Positions 1 to 12,289 of a DNA stretch of 64,000 bases are shown here, piece by piece (within the stretch, counting starts at the first letter, position 1; each line of letters begins with the position of its first letter). The notes beneath the pieces are model-generated. The model searched no databases. It had not been told where the DNA came from and saw only the letters and a program-made list of their open reading frames with translations. Source of the DNA: Vicia villosa (lineage: Eukaryota > Streptophyta > Magnoliopsida > Fabales > Fabaceae); contig NW_026705414.1 in assembly GCF_029867415.1 (NCBI RefSeq), positions 558,001 through 622,000 on the forward strand, written 5' to 3'. The translations under genes and the position numbers were made by a program.

Positions 1-179
1 GAAGAAAAAAAAAAGATGCTTGCTTAGAAGACAATATATATTGCGTTAATATGCATGTTGCTTCTCTTTTCTACTATAGCGACCACTGTTATTTTGGTAG
101 ATATAATAAACTAAGTAGGTAGCAATTTGATGAAATATATTAATGTAAAGCGTATACGGGAGCTGTAAATTTAGTCAAT

Positions 180-225
180 TAGGAATCAAGTTGCAGGTTT
201 ACTAATATATAATACTTCATTAGTT

Positions 226-315
<90 letters not shown>

Positions 316-2023
316 TGTTTAATATTATTAGTGTAATATTTTTAGGAGTTTTGAGTTAGAGATGAATATTTGTATTATTTGGTTAATTTAAATTATCTTC
401 AATAGTGTTGTTAGAGTTGTCAATAGGGTTGTCAGAGTTGCTTTCAAGTTGTTTAGAGTAAAATTTGATAAACTATAGATTAAAATTGAAGGTATTTGAC
501 CCTTTAGAGTCGTTTTATTATTACTTGAGTCATACTATTAGCCAATTTGATGCATAAGAGTTACCCTTATATGTAATAAGAATTGTCAGTAGGGTATTTT
601 TGGGCACTTTAGAGTTGTATGAATTATTGTAGAGTTGTTTAGAGTCCCTTCGAAACTCTGTCGAATTATAATTATATATTATTATAATTTTTGTGAGTTA
701 ATAATATAGAAGGTGTTAATGAAAATAACAGTAGCACTTTGTTGCTCATCAACGTAGTGACCAATTTCGTAACAGAGGCATTATATCAGTAGCAGAGGAA
801 TATAATAATAGACGGAAAAATATATAGCGAGTTGAATAATATTAGGAGTGTTCGGGGATAATTCGATAACCGTTGTGCTTGCGGTGTTTTTGGTAATGTT
901 GCGACGTGACGTATTTTTGTGAGTTTTGTGAAGTATGGCGATGTTTGCGTGAATTATCTGTGATGAATTATTGTTGTTGATTTGTCGTGTGATATATTGC
1001 GATGTTGCGATGAGTTTTTGTGAATTATTGCGAAGTGCAGGATTTAAGGTGACGATTGTTTATCAATAACTATTGATATATTTTGGCGATGTAGGCGAAT
1101 GTCTTTGTGACGATGTTTGGCGACGTGTTTGTGATATAGGTGTATGTCTCGCGACGTTGTTATGAGATGTTTGTGATTTGTTGCATTTCATCCGTGTCTC
1201 ATGATTTGCATGTTTTAGCGATGGTCTGGATTGGCAAACAGCAACGAAGGCTTATGCCTGTTTTGATGCCTCTATTATTTGGCAATTGGCGATGGGGGCT
1301 GAAGCCCTGGGTACCACATGCATGTGCATTTGTTAGAGTCGTATTTCACTTGTGTGATTATGATGTTATGTATTTTGATGTATGAATTTATGTGACTTGT
1401 TGTGAACTTTGAATATGATCTTATGTGAGATATTGTGACTTATGTTGTTGATTAAAACAGTGAAGTAAACTAGGCGGTAACGATTATACCGCAAAGCGAT
1501 AATTATTATAACTTGAACCTGAATATACTGTTTATCATCACCCTGTTTATATTGTTTGATATCTCACCCCTTTATTTTGTTTCGTCGTTACCTTTATACT
1601 GGTAACGTACAGGTGATAGCTTGATGAAGATTTAGACGTTGTGAGTTGAGTCGGTGGTCGCTCTGATTTGTAGCACTCGGGGGGGATAAACGATTGTTTT
1701 ACTTATTGTTTTATTTGCTGAATTTTATATGGTTTTAGTTTAAATTATAACTTAAAGTTACCGTGCAAAGATGCTATGATATTGTTTGAATAATTATGAA
1801 GTTTGTTGATTCCGTTGCGAGTTAATTGTTTTAATTTGAACCAAAGTGATTATCGAGTAATGATTTAATTGTCGTTTTGAATTTCTGTGATATGTATCTA
1901 TATGAAGGAAAGTAAGCCGTAAATGTTTTCGAATGACGAATATGTGATACCTCAAATGAACTTGTTTGAAATTTGTACTCTGATTTTTCCGTATAATTTA
2001 TCGGGTAGATTTGGGGTGTCACA
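180..2023 (+). mobile_element. LTR-like fragment (Ty3/gypsy, Tekay-like), 5' limit uncertain
   Basis: No coding capacity is visible. The right edge ends in GGGGTGTCACA, which resembles the GGGTGTTACA end of the complete Tekay-like LTRs at 38005 and 45132. The stretch also has the same make-up: an AT-trinucleotide run near the left side, then a G/T-rich sequence with many GCGATG and GTGAATTATTG words at about 880-1150. It is probably a solo or truncated LTR. No internal element sequence, primer-binding site or target duplication was found, so the left limit is a guess. Confidence 0.42.
228..315. repeat. (TAA)n microsatellite
   Basis: An uninterrupted AAT/TAA trinucleotide run of about 88 bp. 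It sits inside or at the edge of the LTR-like fragment. A similar TTA run at 5769-5842 lies in another LTR-like fragment, so the microsatellite may be part of the LTR family. Confidence 0.97.
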
Positions 2024-2278
2024 ATTGCAACACCCCTTTTATGAGTGCATCTTCTTAATTATGGGTTTTCGTTTGTCCTTTATTGCTTTTGAAATGGAAA
2101 TTATCAACAATTTAGAAATGGCTTCTTCGCAACTTCATCTAGTAAGTTGGGCATACGTGAAATTCTACATGTATTAATGTGAATACTAAAAGGGGGAAAC
2201 TTTCTCTAACTCGTTTCTTCCATCTATTTCGATGTTGTCATAGTTTTGCGGTTCATCGCACTACTAAGGAAAAGGTAT

Positions 2279-2368
2279 TTAACAACGATTGGGAAAGATA
2301 TATAATCACGCAGGATCAAGCATTTAACAACGGTTAGGGAAGATATATAATCACGCAGGATCAAGCAT
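2279..2368. repeat. Two-copy 45-bp tandem repeat
   Basis: Copies at 2279-2323 and 2324-2368 differ at only a few positions. Each begins TTAACAACG and contains ATATATAATCACGCAGGATC. The surrounding 2024-2520 interval holds no gene. Its TAACAACGG/TAACAACAG words recur near 3795, so it may be the subterminal region of a DNA transposon. Confidence 0.85.
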
Positions 2369-3255
2369 TATTATGTAGCGTGTGGTAGTATATGCGCCAC
2401 TTTCAATCACGGTCCAGTGACCGTCGTAGTAAATAGGAAAGCGCGCTCTTTAACAATGGTTATTCCTAATAACAGTTGTGATATTATGTGTGAATAAATG
2501 TCAATCGTATCACACTAGAATCAACACTACACCATTTTTGAATTGCTACCAAAACTTGTATTATAAGTATACACAATAAATTTGAACAGCTCGAGGTATG
2601 CAATCTTTCCAACTTCCAAAGAGAATAGAAAGCGTATAGAATTTAAGAAACGATAATGAATATCTTTAGTTTTTAAACTTCCAAGAGAAGAAGATGAAGA
2701 ATCAGAAGGAACAATATAAAAGCGGAAGAACCAAAACACAAAAACAACTTCATTCAAAGGAATCACATGTGTTATCCTGCTCAAGCTACCAACAAGAGAA
2801 TAAGAAGAAGAAAAAGGTTGAGGCAAATAATTAATTTTTTCGATTCTGATGATGATGATGAGGAGGCCCACTATGAATGGTCTAACTTTTTCTTAGCGAG
2901 TGGGTTTATATATGATAATGGTTTTTAATTATCTAATGATAGTTTTTTTTAATGAAGTTTTAATCTTTCTGTTTAATTGTCTTAAGGTTATCAACTTAAC
3001 AGCTTAAACTATCAGCTTAAATTACAAATTGGATAAACTAACAAACAGATAATTGTAATTGAAAATTCAATAGTTTACGATGAACTTACTTGTAAGAAAC
3101 TGTCTTCTAGTTGCATTCCTGTCAAGTTCACTGCATCTTTAACTATTACATTTCATAACAAAGTAAATATTAAACATAAAGCAGATAAGAATCAGTGTAA
3201 AATTTTCAAATTTCAAACCCTACTTCAACTATTGTATTTCATAACAAAGTAAGTA

Positions 3256-3644
3256 TTAAACATGAAGGAGATAAGAAAACACAACAACTTCAAATTTCCA
3301 ACAAATCTCTCTGACTTCAGTTTGTTCTTCAAATTCTTGTTCTTTTTTTGAATCTTCACACATAACCTTCAAATAGCCCATAACTTTCAACTCTGACTTC
3401 ATATCACTCTCCTCTTTATTTCCCAATTTTTCTCTCATGTATTCATCCCATATGAACAAATTACATGTTTCATCACTCCTCTAAAATGGACATCTCTAAA
3501 AAAAATCCTTCCTTTATTATGTCCCTTCTTGTATTGGTACGAAACCATACGACTATCACAACCATAAAAATTTCCAGATTTAGATTTTACAGTGCAAGAA
3601 GACATAGTAAAACCTTTGGATGAGTTTGTCTTCAAATGCAACAT
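3256..3644 (-). pseudogene. GRF-type zinc-finger-like fragment, frameshifted
   Basis: Reading the minus strand, 3644 to about 3470 encodes a stretch containing GCDSRMVSYQYKKGHNKGR followed by IFFR. After a frame change, about 3465 to 3256 continues with TCNLFIWDEYMREKLG and an acidic coiled-coil-like tail. This order (Cys, spacer, N-x-GR-x-FF, then C-x-x-F-x-W-x-DE) is that of plant GRF zinc fingers, short nucleic-acid-binding modules often carried in transposon-borne ORFs. The cysteine expected after FF is absent and the frame is broken, so it is a remnant. The flanks (2.2-2.5 and 3.7-3.9 kb) share TAACAAC words, which suggests a transposon carried it. Confidence 0.5.
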
Positions 3645-3928
3645 TTGAAACGAAACTGAACAACAACAATGAGTATAGGTGTTATTGTCTTCTTCCCGAC
3701 GATGCTAACGGGGTTGGTGTTAGGGTTTGTTTCTTTTTTTAGTGGAAAGATGGATACTTAGTGTTTAACATATATAAAGAAACGTCAGTGTGTAACAACA
3801 GTTTTATAAAGAAGTCGCAGTGATACCTATTATTTTTTATTTAAATATAAATAAAATTGAATAGGCGCGCATTAACGTAAAATGGATTAACTATTTGAGA
3901 AACCTGAAGATTGAACCCAGGAAAGTTG

Positions 3929-3936
3929 GGCTATAT
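3929..3936. repeat. Target site duplication of hAT element (left)
   Basis: GGCTATAT at 3929-3936 is repeated exactly at 5253-5260. Eight bp is the length made by hAT transposases. Confidence 0.93.
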
Positions 3937-5252
3937 TAGGGGTGTTCAAAAATATGGTTAATTGGATTGTATGCTTGGACTGAATTGCATTGATCCATAA
4001 AAAAACTGAACCATTAAAATGGTTAATGAACTGAACCATTTATTTTAAACAATTCAATTTCAGTTTAAAACCGGTTCACAACCAGTTTTCTTTTATAAAC
4101 TGATTTAATTAAAATTAGTTTTTCATTAAAAAATCTTGAATTTTTTTTTCTGGAAACAAAACTTAATTCTCTTCCAATTTAGTTTTACAATTTTGTATGA
4201 TAGCTTTAACTTAATTTCAAATAGATTCTAAAACAAAACTACAGCCAAACCGTAATCATATGGAACCGTGAAGCTTATCGTAAAAATTCCAAACTATAAA
4301 TTCTGAGTTGTCCTGTCCAAACTACAAAAAAAACTCGAACTCACTCGAAACCAATTCTGAAATTCAAATGTGAAGTGAGACGCGGAATATGAACCAATTT
4401 CGAAATTGCAACTGAGCCATTCATAAAACCGAGTCGAATTGAATTCTGAGTAGAGTAAGAGAGCAGAGCGAGCATTATTGTTGTTGATTGCGCAGAGAGA
4501 ATGAGCGATGAATTTTGACTGTTGTTGCACGAGAGAAGCAAGAAAAAGCGCTTTTCAAAAAACCGTTTATCAATAAAATAAGGTTTCTTGTTTCACGTTC
4601 TATACCGCATTTTCATGTTTCCCCTGTAACTCTTCTTTCCTTTCCTTGTTTTCTATCCCTTTTGTTTTTTTATTATTTAATTTAAATATTTAAATATCAC
4701 GTGACTAATTCTAAGTGGCCATAGGTTTTTTAATTAAAGGAATCGATGTTATTTCCATCTTTCTCATTCTCTTTGTATTCATTTTATTTTTTCATTATCA
4801 TTAATGCCAAGTGTCATCTTTTAATTGGCCCGTGAGTTTAATTGAGAGAATAAAAATATTTTTTTCTGAAAATTAAAAAAATAAATAATTTTTTTTCTAA
4901 AAATTAAAAAGAATCTGAAATTTTTTATTACTGAAAATAAGACAATATTTTTTTCCGAATATAAAAAATTTCAATTTCTTTTTTACCTATCGTTTTTTAA
5001 TATTACAAATTTTAAGGTTTTTTATGAAATTTAAAAATTGGTTGTAAAAGAGTTCAAAATATAAAATTGGTTTAAAATTGTAAATTGATTATAAACTAGT
5101 TTATAAATATAAATTGGTTCTGAACTAGTTTTAAATTGAATTGAAACCATTTTACCAATTAATTGAATTTTTATTGAAGTGGTTATTATAAACTGAATTG
5201 AACCATAAATATGGTTTGGTTCAGTGCAGTTCATGAACCATGAACACCCCTA
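3937..5252. mobile_element. Non-autonomous hAT element, 1316 bp
   Basis: The element starts TAGGGGTGTTCA and ends TGAACACCCCTA, a perfect 12-bp terminal inverted repeat flanked by the 8-bp duplication GGCTATAT. The ends are packed with short words such as GAACCA, TTGGTT and AAACTG in both orientations, as expected for subterminal transposase-binding regions. No transposase is encoded. The middle (about 4290-4560) is less AT-rich and encodes short open stretches on the minus strand without recognisable similarity. It could be a captured exon or simply filler. The pre-insertion site reads continuously across the two copies of the duplication. Confidence 0.92.
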
Positions 5253-5260
5253 GGCTATAT
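5253..5260. repeat. Target site duplication of hAT element (right)
   Basis: Exact copy of GGCTATAT at 3929-3936. Confidence 0.93.
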
Positions 5261-5495
5261 CACCATGGTTAGGTAATTAACCGTAATTATAATTGTACTG
5301 ACCTGAGGACTAGCACCAGAAAAGGCCACTGACGTCTTGCACAGTATTGATGATGGAGAAAGAGGGGGTGTACCTATAAGGTACTCTGAAGATCAAATAA
5401 GTAGGAGCACATATACGATTTAGTGCTTAGGGTTTTGAAAATGTGTTACCAGACTCTCTCGAGGAAGAGAGTTTATATAATGCCCTCAGCGCATG

Positions 5496-5769
5496 TGTAA
5501 CACCCCATTTAAAATATATAGTCGATTTATTTTAATTCTATCGGTGTGTTTGGTTGGTGTTTGTTGAGTTCGGGGCATCGGGAAGAGAGCATGGTAGATA
5601 TTGATAACCTGGGTTTTGTTGGAGGTAAAATAGATAATATAATAATACGATGAGCTAAGGGTAGTAATTGAATTAATTAGTATTATTCTGATTATTATTG
5701 ATTTTAATAATTGGGTTAGAATATTAAAAAAAATTGTTTTAACAAGTATTAGTGATTTTCGTAATATAA

Positions 5770-5842
<73 letters not shown>

Positions 5843-6240
5843 GGGAAAATAGTATTATTAGAGCGAATTAAGTAAAAAGGGTTAATAAGTATAATTGGGG
5901 ATTAGAGTTCAGTACGAACGATAAAGAGAGGAGACAAAAGGCTAAGGCACAAAGGATCTTTGGGGAAAACTCAATCGGTAATGAAGAACCTAAGTCAAAG
6001 CTTGGAACAGAGGTAAGGGGAGAGAATGGGTTCGGTTAATCGTGTATATGCATGAGAGGGTAGCGGGGGTTTCTTTTCCCCATAGGTTTTGGATTTGATT
6101 TGTTGTTTGATAATTTGTTTTTGATGCATGTGGATGTGTTGCTATCTGAATTCGTATTCTGTAATTATGGTATGAACTAATAATGATTTTGTTCTGGAAA
6201 TTCTTGCTGCCACTGTTGTGTTTGTTGTGTTCCTGGTACC
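5496..6240 (+). mobile_element. 5' part of a Tekay-like LTR, truncated
   Basis: It begins TGTAACACCCCATTTAAAAT, close to the start of the complete LTRs at 36097 and 42550. An AT-trinucleotide run follows, then an A/G-rich tract leading to a possible splice donor (GAGGTAAGGGG near 6010), which is matched by GAGGTAAGGGGGG in the complete LTR. No 3' end or target duplication is recognisable. The right boundary is approximate and merges into the next repeat. Confidence 0.5.
5769..5842. repeat. (TTA)n microsatellite
   Basis: A pure ATT/TTA trinucleotide run of about 74 bp inside the LTR-like fragment. Confidence 0.97.
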
Positions 6241-7125
6241 CATTGGGAGTTTGTTACTGTTCCTGTAGAACACTTTTGATTATCTTTCGGAAGAAGATTC
6301 CGGTGAGGTCACATGGGAGTTTGTGATTTGTAGCTATAGGGATTTGAGCAGCACAGCAGATGCGAGCTTAAGATAAAAATGCGTCTTGCCTATCCCTCGG
6401 TTGGGAACCCTATTTATAGCTGTTGGAGCCATAATTGCTCTCATTAATGGAGGAACCTTGGATTCCTTCCATAATGAGCAAACTGCCATAACCTCTACCG
6501 GCAAACTCTTTAAAGAGCTGTTACTTCCATAACCGTGAAGACCATTGATATGGAGGTAACGGTTATGGATTCCCCGGATTAAATAATGCCAAGTTCATTC
6601 CACGTCTGCCGGCCTGCCATGATATTCCGGGTCGACTGAGCGCTAAGGTCGGCTTATGGTCATATCCCAGGTTGATGATTATTGTCGACCTGATACGTCT
6701 ACTTTTCCCAGTTTAGGTCCGACTTGTCTGATCGGCCTAAATATTCTAAATATGTACAAGCCCCCTAAGCTAAAGTTCCGTAGGGACGCATAGTTCGGTC
6801 CGAAGAGTCATTTTGGGTCAGTTTGGCAAGTCGGTCCCTCTGCTAATCCAACGGTAAAAAAAATCTTGACCTTGCGTGTGTCAGTAGGATTCACTTGTTG
6901 ATTGTCGCCCTTTCGTTTTTCGAATGTATCACTAATGATGAGCATTTATGGGGAATATAAACCTACTTTATTAGCCCCCGAACCTGATTATTTCCCAAAA
7001 AATATCGCTCTTCTCTCCTTTCTCTACGGTTTCTAAATTTCTCTTGCGTGAAGCCTATTCAGGATTGCTTTCTTTCTCCTTTGATTTTCTTCATTAGGTA
7101 ATTTCTCTTCCTTTTATCCTTTATC
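6241..7125 (+). mobile_element. Non-coding leader of a decayed retroelement
   Basis: No open frame. The stretch contains a TATTTATAG tract and many GTCGG/CGGCCTAAAT words. It reads into the transposon ORF that starts at 7126 without a recognisable junction, so it is probably that element's 5' non-coding or LTR region. Similar-looking sequence occurs at 35.4-35.9 kb and in intron 4 of the reductase gene (about 49.38-49.65 kb). Confidence 0.35.
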
Positions 7126-8366
7126 ATGGTTATCATCAGGGAGTGTGATGATTCGGGGAACGTAATTGTTCCCCAAACTACTGAAGAGAGAAAAGCTCTC
7201 TGGAAGCATTGCATGGAGTTATGCAAGGATCATTTGAATAGGATTCAATTTAATCAAATTGTTCAAGAGGTGTACGGAGACCTTTATCAGTCTTTTAGCG
7301 ATACTGACTCAGATTGTGGATCGTCAGGTTCAGTGGAAGTTCTCACAGAGATGGGAGGATGCTTTATTGATGCGGAGGTGGTGAAGTATAAGAAAAGTGT
7401 GGTGACTCGTGATGATATGCGCAAGGTTTGGACCAAGAGAGAGATTTCGTCTACTGGCAGCGAGGAAGATGTTGTAGTAGAGCTGTGTGAGGAGGGGGAA
7501 GTTTTGTGCCTCTCTCGTCTGAGAGGCGTTAGCAACAAATTTTCTACTTTTATTTGAGCCTTCTAGATGATTTTAGAATTCAGCTTCCTTTTACCGACTT
7601 TGAAGTTGAACTATTGAACACTATGAACGCGTCCCCGATCAGAATCCGACCTAACGGATGGGGTTTCATCCGGGCCTTCCAACTTATATGTGAGGCTCTG
7701 CTTATTGACCCAACCTTGGGCATTTTCTTTTCTCTCTTCGAATCGAGGGGGCTGACAAAGGGAGCTGGATAAGCATTAACGGATCCCCGGGAAGGCATTT
7801 CCTCCTGGCCTATACCTCGAATTATAAGAATTTTAAGAATCGTTTCATTCGGCTAAAAGGGGGTGAAGGGTGTCCGGACGTACTATACACCTCTGACGGG
7901 AATCAGAGCTTTCCCCTTTATTGGACTGAGGACCCGGTTCCCATTGTTGGTTATGATTATGACAAATTGACTGTTGACGAGATCAAAGCTCTTTCTTTTC
8001 TAGACTCATTTTCTTCGATGAAAACCAAAGACGTAATGGAGAAGTCTAATGATCAATTGACACTTCTGTCTTTTTTAGGTACTGTCTAACTTTTAATGTG
8101 TCCGGGGAACTATCCATTCACCTTGTGATCTGACCTTAATTTTGGAGCAGCGAAAGCTAATGGCTGAAGCGAGAGTGAAGCGTGCTGCAACCCAAACTAC
8201 GCTGCAGTCGAATCCCTCTGGCCTCCTAACTCGGTCGTCGGTAGGAAGAAACCCGAGATCGTCAAGGAAGCAGAAGTGTTTACAAAGTCAGGAGCTGACA
8301 TTTGAACAAAACAATATATTTAGCTCAAACTATCACGATTTTTTTAAAAAGAAACGTGAGTTGTAA
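7126..8366 (+). pseudogene. Transposon-borne ORF, 'putative gypsy-type transposon' domain
   Basis: The first segment (7126-7557, 143 codons from an ATG) is open and acidic, with a Ser/Asp-rich middle. The reading then shifts frame into 7554-7772 and shifts again near 7760, continuing open to a TAA at 8087-8089. The second segment contains LPFTDFEVELLNTMNASPI and a Trp-Gly-Phe motif. The third contains FPLYWTEDPVP. This organisation recalls the plant domain described as 'putative gypsy type transposon' (Transposase_28 family), found in many plant retroelement gag-like proteins. A basic Ala/Arg-rich segment at 8142-8366 may be a second exon, since such proteins often end this way. Two frameshifts mark it as dead. 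Confidence 0.5.
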
Positions 8367-9955
8367 TAAATACAATGGATAACAAAGAACCTCTACACAT
8401 AATGTGATATCTACATGCACCTTCTAAAACATGCAATATTCAAGTGTATATAACAGCTTGACTAACCATGTTCACGAGGTTGACCATCGACACTAACTCT
8501 CCCATACGATTTCTCTATAGTTTTTACAATAGCAGTGGTATCCTGGAGAAAAACCAAGAGTTTCCTCTTGTTATGTGCCTGTTTGCCATATCCTGATGGT
8601 TCCATCCACAAACCCTGATGCATTCTCTTCCAGGAGAGAAACAAACACGGTGTACATGACCATGATGACCTTTGTTACATGCTCCCATTACAAGATTTTT
8701 CAAAATACCACACATCAAATTCAAACAAACTAAAAAATCAGTTAGGTTATCAAAAGATGTTTGGCAAAAGTGAAAGATATACTTAAATACTTTGCAGTCC
8801 CATTAAGTATATACTCTTGTTGGTTTAAATACACAAGATGTATAATTTGGTCCATATTGCTTTGATTTTAGGTCCTAAAACATTTATGTCTTTGAAATAC
8901 ATTTACAAATAGTCCCTGGTCTAGGGACCGAAATTAATATTATCCACGTGAGACCAAAACAACACAAACCAAAAACAATTTTTTCTATTTTTTAGGGACA
9001 AAATTCAAAATCGGTGTATGCTACGGGACTCACTCCATTAAAAAAACATCCTTACAGTGGGGATAGTTTGCTCTTTTGACAAGCAAAGTCCTCGAGTAAG
9101 TGGTGATGACCATACATTCAATATTGAAAAGCCGAAGAACAAAAACTTAAAAATAGCTTAAAATTAAAACTTACAAAGTCACTCCAAACCAAGCTTTCAA
9201 TCCTTTGACAATACCGCCTAAAATTCGCGATTTTATTGTCTGCGTCAAAATAGTTAGGCTTATTAAACTGCATTCCAATGGTGAGGAACTTTAATGTCCA
9301 GAATGTAACTAAAACAATGCTCAATCGATTTATCGAATATCTTATATGCACCTTACCACATGCTTCTTTGATGCTTATTGAAGAATATAAACAAACATCC
9401 GCAAATTTGACACCTTCGAAGCCACATAGCCTTGTGGAGGTGTTTTCCGCTCCAACCCTACCAAATCCTGACAACTAAATAACCATTAGACATTAGTTCA
9501 TAAACATATTATTTTTTATCAAAAAATCAAATCACCATAAAAATATATAAAATTATGAATGAAAGAGAATCACCAAAACCACGCCCACCATCCATTCGTC
9601 CACTCATGCCCCTTCCAAAACCTCTACCAGGGCCAAAGTATAAACTCAAAAAATATACCTTATCAGACAACACAACCTCGTTAATCAAATGTTTAAGGAG
9701 TATTGTTGCACAAATTGTTTTTCGATATCTGCAGATTCACTAATCCACTGTCATCAGTAGCATACAATATAATCAATATTGCTTCAAAAAACTGAATCAT
9801 ACCTAAAAGGATACAAAAGATTGCAAGAAAACTCATTTATAAGAATTTAGTGACTAATAAATAAACTTCACTACTATCTGGTCAATACTTTCCCATAATA
9901 CTTCCCATAACAGATAAGAAATGTTCTTTCCCATAATACTATCTCACTCTTATTT
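8367..9955 (-). other. Intergenic; two unassigned coding-like patches on the minus strand
   Basis: Two patches on the minus strand look exon-like but could not be assigned. One is Gly/Arg-rich (9625 down to about 9565, including GRGFGRGMSGRMDGGRGFG, followed by a GT). It could splice across about 90 bp to a 118-codon open stretch (9474-9118) that starts FGRVGAENTSTR. The second (8724-8462) reads through one frame change. Around 8870-9010 the words 'gggacc' and 'ggtcc' recur, typical of a degraded MITE. No start codon, stop or consensus gene model was convincing, so no gene is called. Confidence 0.3.
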
Positions 9956-10893
9956 TATATTAATGTTCTTTCATTGAGGACAATGTATGTCTTAAGTGTG
10001 GGGGAGAGAATCATTTATTTATTTTGTTGTCTTTCAATTTTTTTTTGTTTTAATTTCAACCAATAAAAAATGCATCTTCTTGAAAGTTTTAGGCTATAGA
10101 CTAATTTGAATCGAGTTTGCGGAGACTTGGGAAAAATTCACAAGATCGGTATCGTTCTAACACCGTAAGTCTCCTGCATACGGAAATCGATTTGAATTTG
10201 TTATTATGTTTTAGCCTTAATTTCTCATTCTTTGACAGCTCTTGAGTAGTTTATTTCAGCAGTCGGCACCATCTCTCACACTTTACGCAAGAAGCCGATG
10301 AATATAAGTGAATGTTCCGAAAAGAAAAGAAAAAAAAAAGAGAAAAGAAAAAGGTAATACACCTTCTAAGTTTGGTGACCCTCACCCGGTCACTTAACCC
10401 AACGGTTGTGTAATCTTCAAAAAAAATAGTTTTCAAAACTCTTTGTTAGTTGGTTCAGCGGTTTCTGGTGCTGAACTTGGTAGGGAGGATTACGGTCCGA
10501 TCCCCCGCAACTACATCTGAGTAAGCAAAGGGTTATGCCACGCAAGTACCGGAACCCCGTGCAAAAGGATCAGAGTCACTAACCGGTTGTCCTGCTATAA
10601 GTGTGTGGAGATAACGGGCTTAATGTGATTGCGCCTGAATGAAAAAAAGCAAAAAGGATGAGTAAGTTAGGCTATGGTATAATAATATGATTTGAATTGG
10701 TTTGTGTATTTAGGAGCCTTATGTCTGCATATCTGTGGTTAGTGTTCTTACGATGTCCTTAGTGTGCAAGATTAGTACCTGTCGATGCAAACTTAACCGA
10801 AGAAGATTTGTAGCCTAGGATGAGTAACTGTTGATGTATTTCTGCTTTCTTTTCATTTTGCTCGGAATGCAAAAGTTCAAGTGTGGGGGAATT
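9956..10893 (+). mobile_element. 3' internal region of an Athila/Tat-like Ty3/gypsy element
   Basis: A non-coding stretch upstream of an LTR. It contains two copies of a purine-rich AAGTGTGGGGGA-type tract, at about 9989 and 10879. The second lies directly before the LTR start and is the likely polypurine tract. The long untranslated region between polyprotein and 3' LTR is characteristic of the Athila/Tat branch. Nothing of gag or pol remains upstream, so the 5' part was lost. Lineage assignment is from memory of similar legume sequences. Confidence 0.5.
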
Positions 10894-11964
10894 TGATCAG
10901 TGCATTTTGATGCACATTCTTCCATGTTTGTACTCAAGCATTTCTTCGGCTTGTTTTATTTATTTTTATGTTTTAATATGTTTTAATATTTTATTTTATT
11001 TTTGCACTTAATTGTTTTTCGTATTAATTTTTCAGCATTAGCAGTCTGCACGGAAACGATCATATCTGGAGTTTCAGGAGTCCGATTGAGGCGTTCTAAT
11101 AATCGACGGAAAGCTAAGAGAAAGAGCTACAATTCTTATGTTGGAGTCGAAGTCAGAATCGGATTGTAGAAGGGCCAGAATATTCGTTGAAGTTGCAGCA
11201 CTAGTTTTAGTTAAGTTTCGGGTCAATTAGTTTTGGGTCTGGGTCGTATGTTTGACCCAGTTGGGTTGTAAAACGGGTTGTAATCTTTCCCCTTAGGGTA
11301 GCAGCCGCGGTACTGTTCAGAATCATCTCCCATTCACGAAAAAACAAGGCTTGTACGAATTGATCCATGGCGAACTAATCCTTTCGAGTTAATCTTCCGT
11401 ATTCAGGTTCCAAAACTATGAGATTAATATAATTTTGCATTATAATTCCAAATCCTTCAATTCTACTTTGTGTTTATCATTTGCTTAATCTGATTATTCG
11501 TAGAGTAGATTGTTTAGTTCGATTGATTTATGCTTTCCATTTTATTTGCGGTTTATCGTTGCTTAATCGTTAATCAGCTGTATGCTTAACCGAATGCTTA
11601 ATTCGGCAAACGGGAAATATAATTCTGATAATGTTGTCGCGCTTGTTGATTGATGTTATAATCGAACAGGAATGGAATCCGCTTAGGATAGTAAAATTAT
11701 AATCATCGATGATTGGTAGGAACTGAATCGGTAGATTGGCTTATCCCATAATCACTTATTTTCAAAACAGCTTATTTTCAGAATCACTTATTTTAAGCAT
11801 TTTTTTCTGTAATTCGAAACTGAACCAACTCCCCCCCCAAATTCGATTTTACATTGGTTAATAAGAATAGGAATCCTTGAGAGACGATACTCGAGTTACC
11901 GTTACCGTCGTTACTACAGTTTTACAAATTAACTCGTTTTTGACCCGCGTGCGACAGCGGATCA
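10894..11964 (+). mobile_element. 3' LTR (Athila/Tat-like), 1071 bp
   Basis: It starts TGATCAGTGCATTTTGATGC immediately after a polypurine tract and ends GCGACAGCGGATCA, so TGATC...GATCA form the terminal inverted repeat. A related LTR lies in reverse orientation at 23550-24590. The two share both ends and internal blocks, for example the segment around 11085-11145. No matching 5' LTR or target duplication was found nearby. Confidence 0.72.
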
Positions 11965-12204
11965 GTATTTTTTGATGTTATATAGATACACCACTTGATC
12001 ACTCTGACCTCAAATGTCACACATATGCACTTCTAAAATATTAATGGATCATAGCTCAACTCAATCACTCTTGATATATCTTCACTCTTAACTCTGCACT
12101 ATTATAAGATTTGTTTTACTTAAACACTAAATTTGACAACACCATTATTATTTCCCCCTCTGCTCATGTTTACTTTACAACATCTTGTATGAAAATCATT
12201 ATGC

Positions 12205-12288
12205 TTAATACAATCTCTGTGGGATCGATACTTTTTCTTATCACTTGCTTCTAATTTGACTGTGTATAATTGCACGTACAAAAATTTA
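12205..12288 (+). mobile_element. LTR 3'-end fragment (gypsy type)
   Basis: The short stretch containing CTCTGTGGGATCGATACTTT and ending near TGCACG resembles the R/U5 tail of Tat-branch LTRs. It abuts the broken 5' edge of the copia remnant. The rest of 11965-12204 shows nothing recognisable. Confidence 0.35.
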
Positions 12289-12289
12289 G

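Noticed and set aside
1140..1385. 81-codon plus-strand open frame in the first LTR-like fragment
   Set aside because: No similarity, Cys/Val-rich from G/T-rich DNA, inside a repeat.
5253..5300. tRNA-derived SINE head next to the hAT (GGTTCAAT-like B box in reverse)
   Set aside because: Only a partial B box and no A box at the right spacing.
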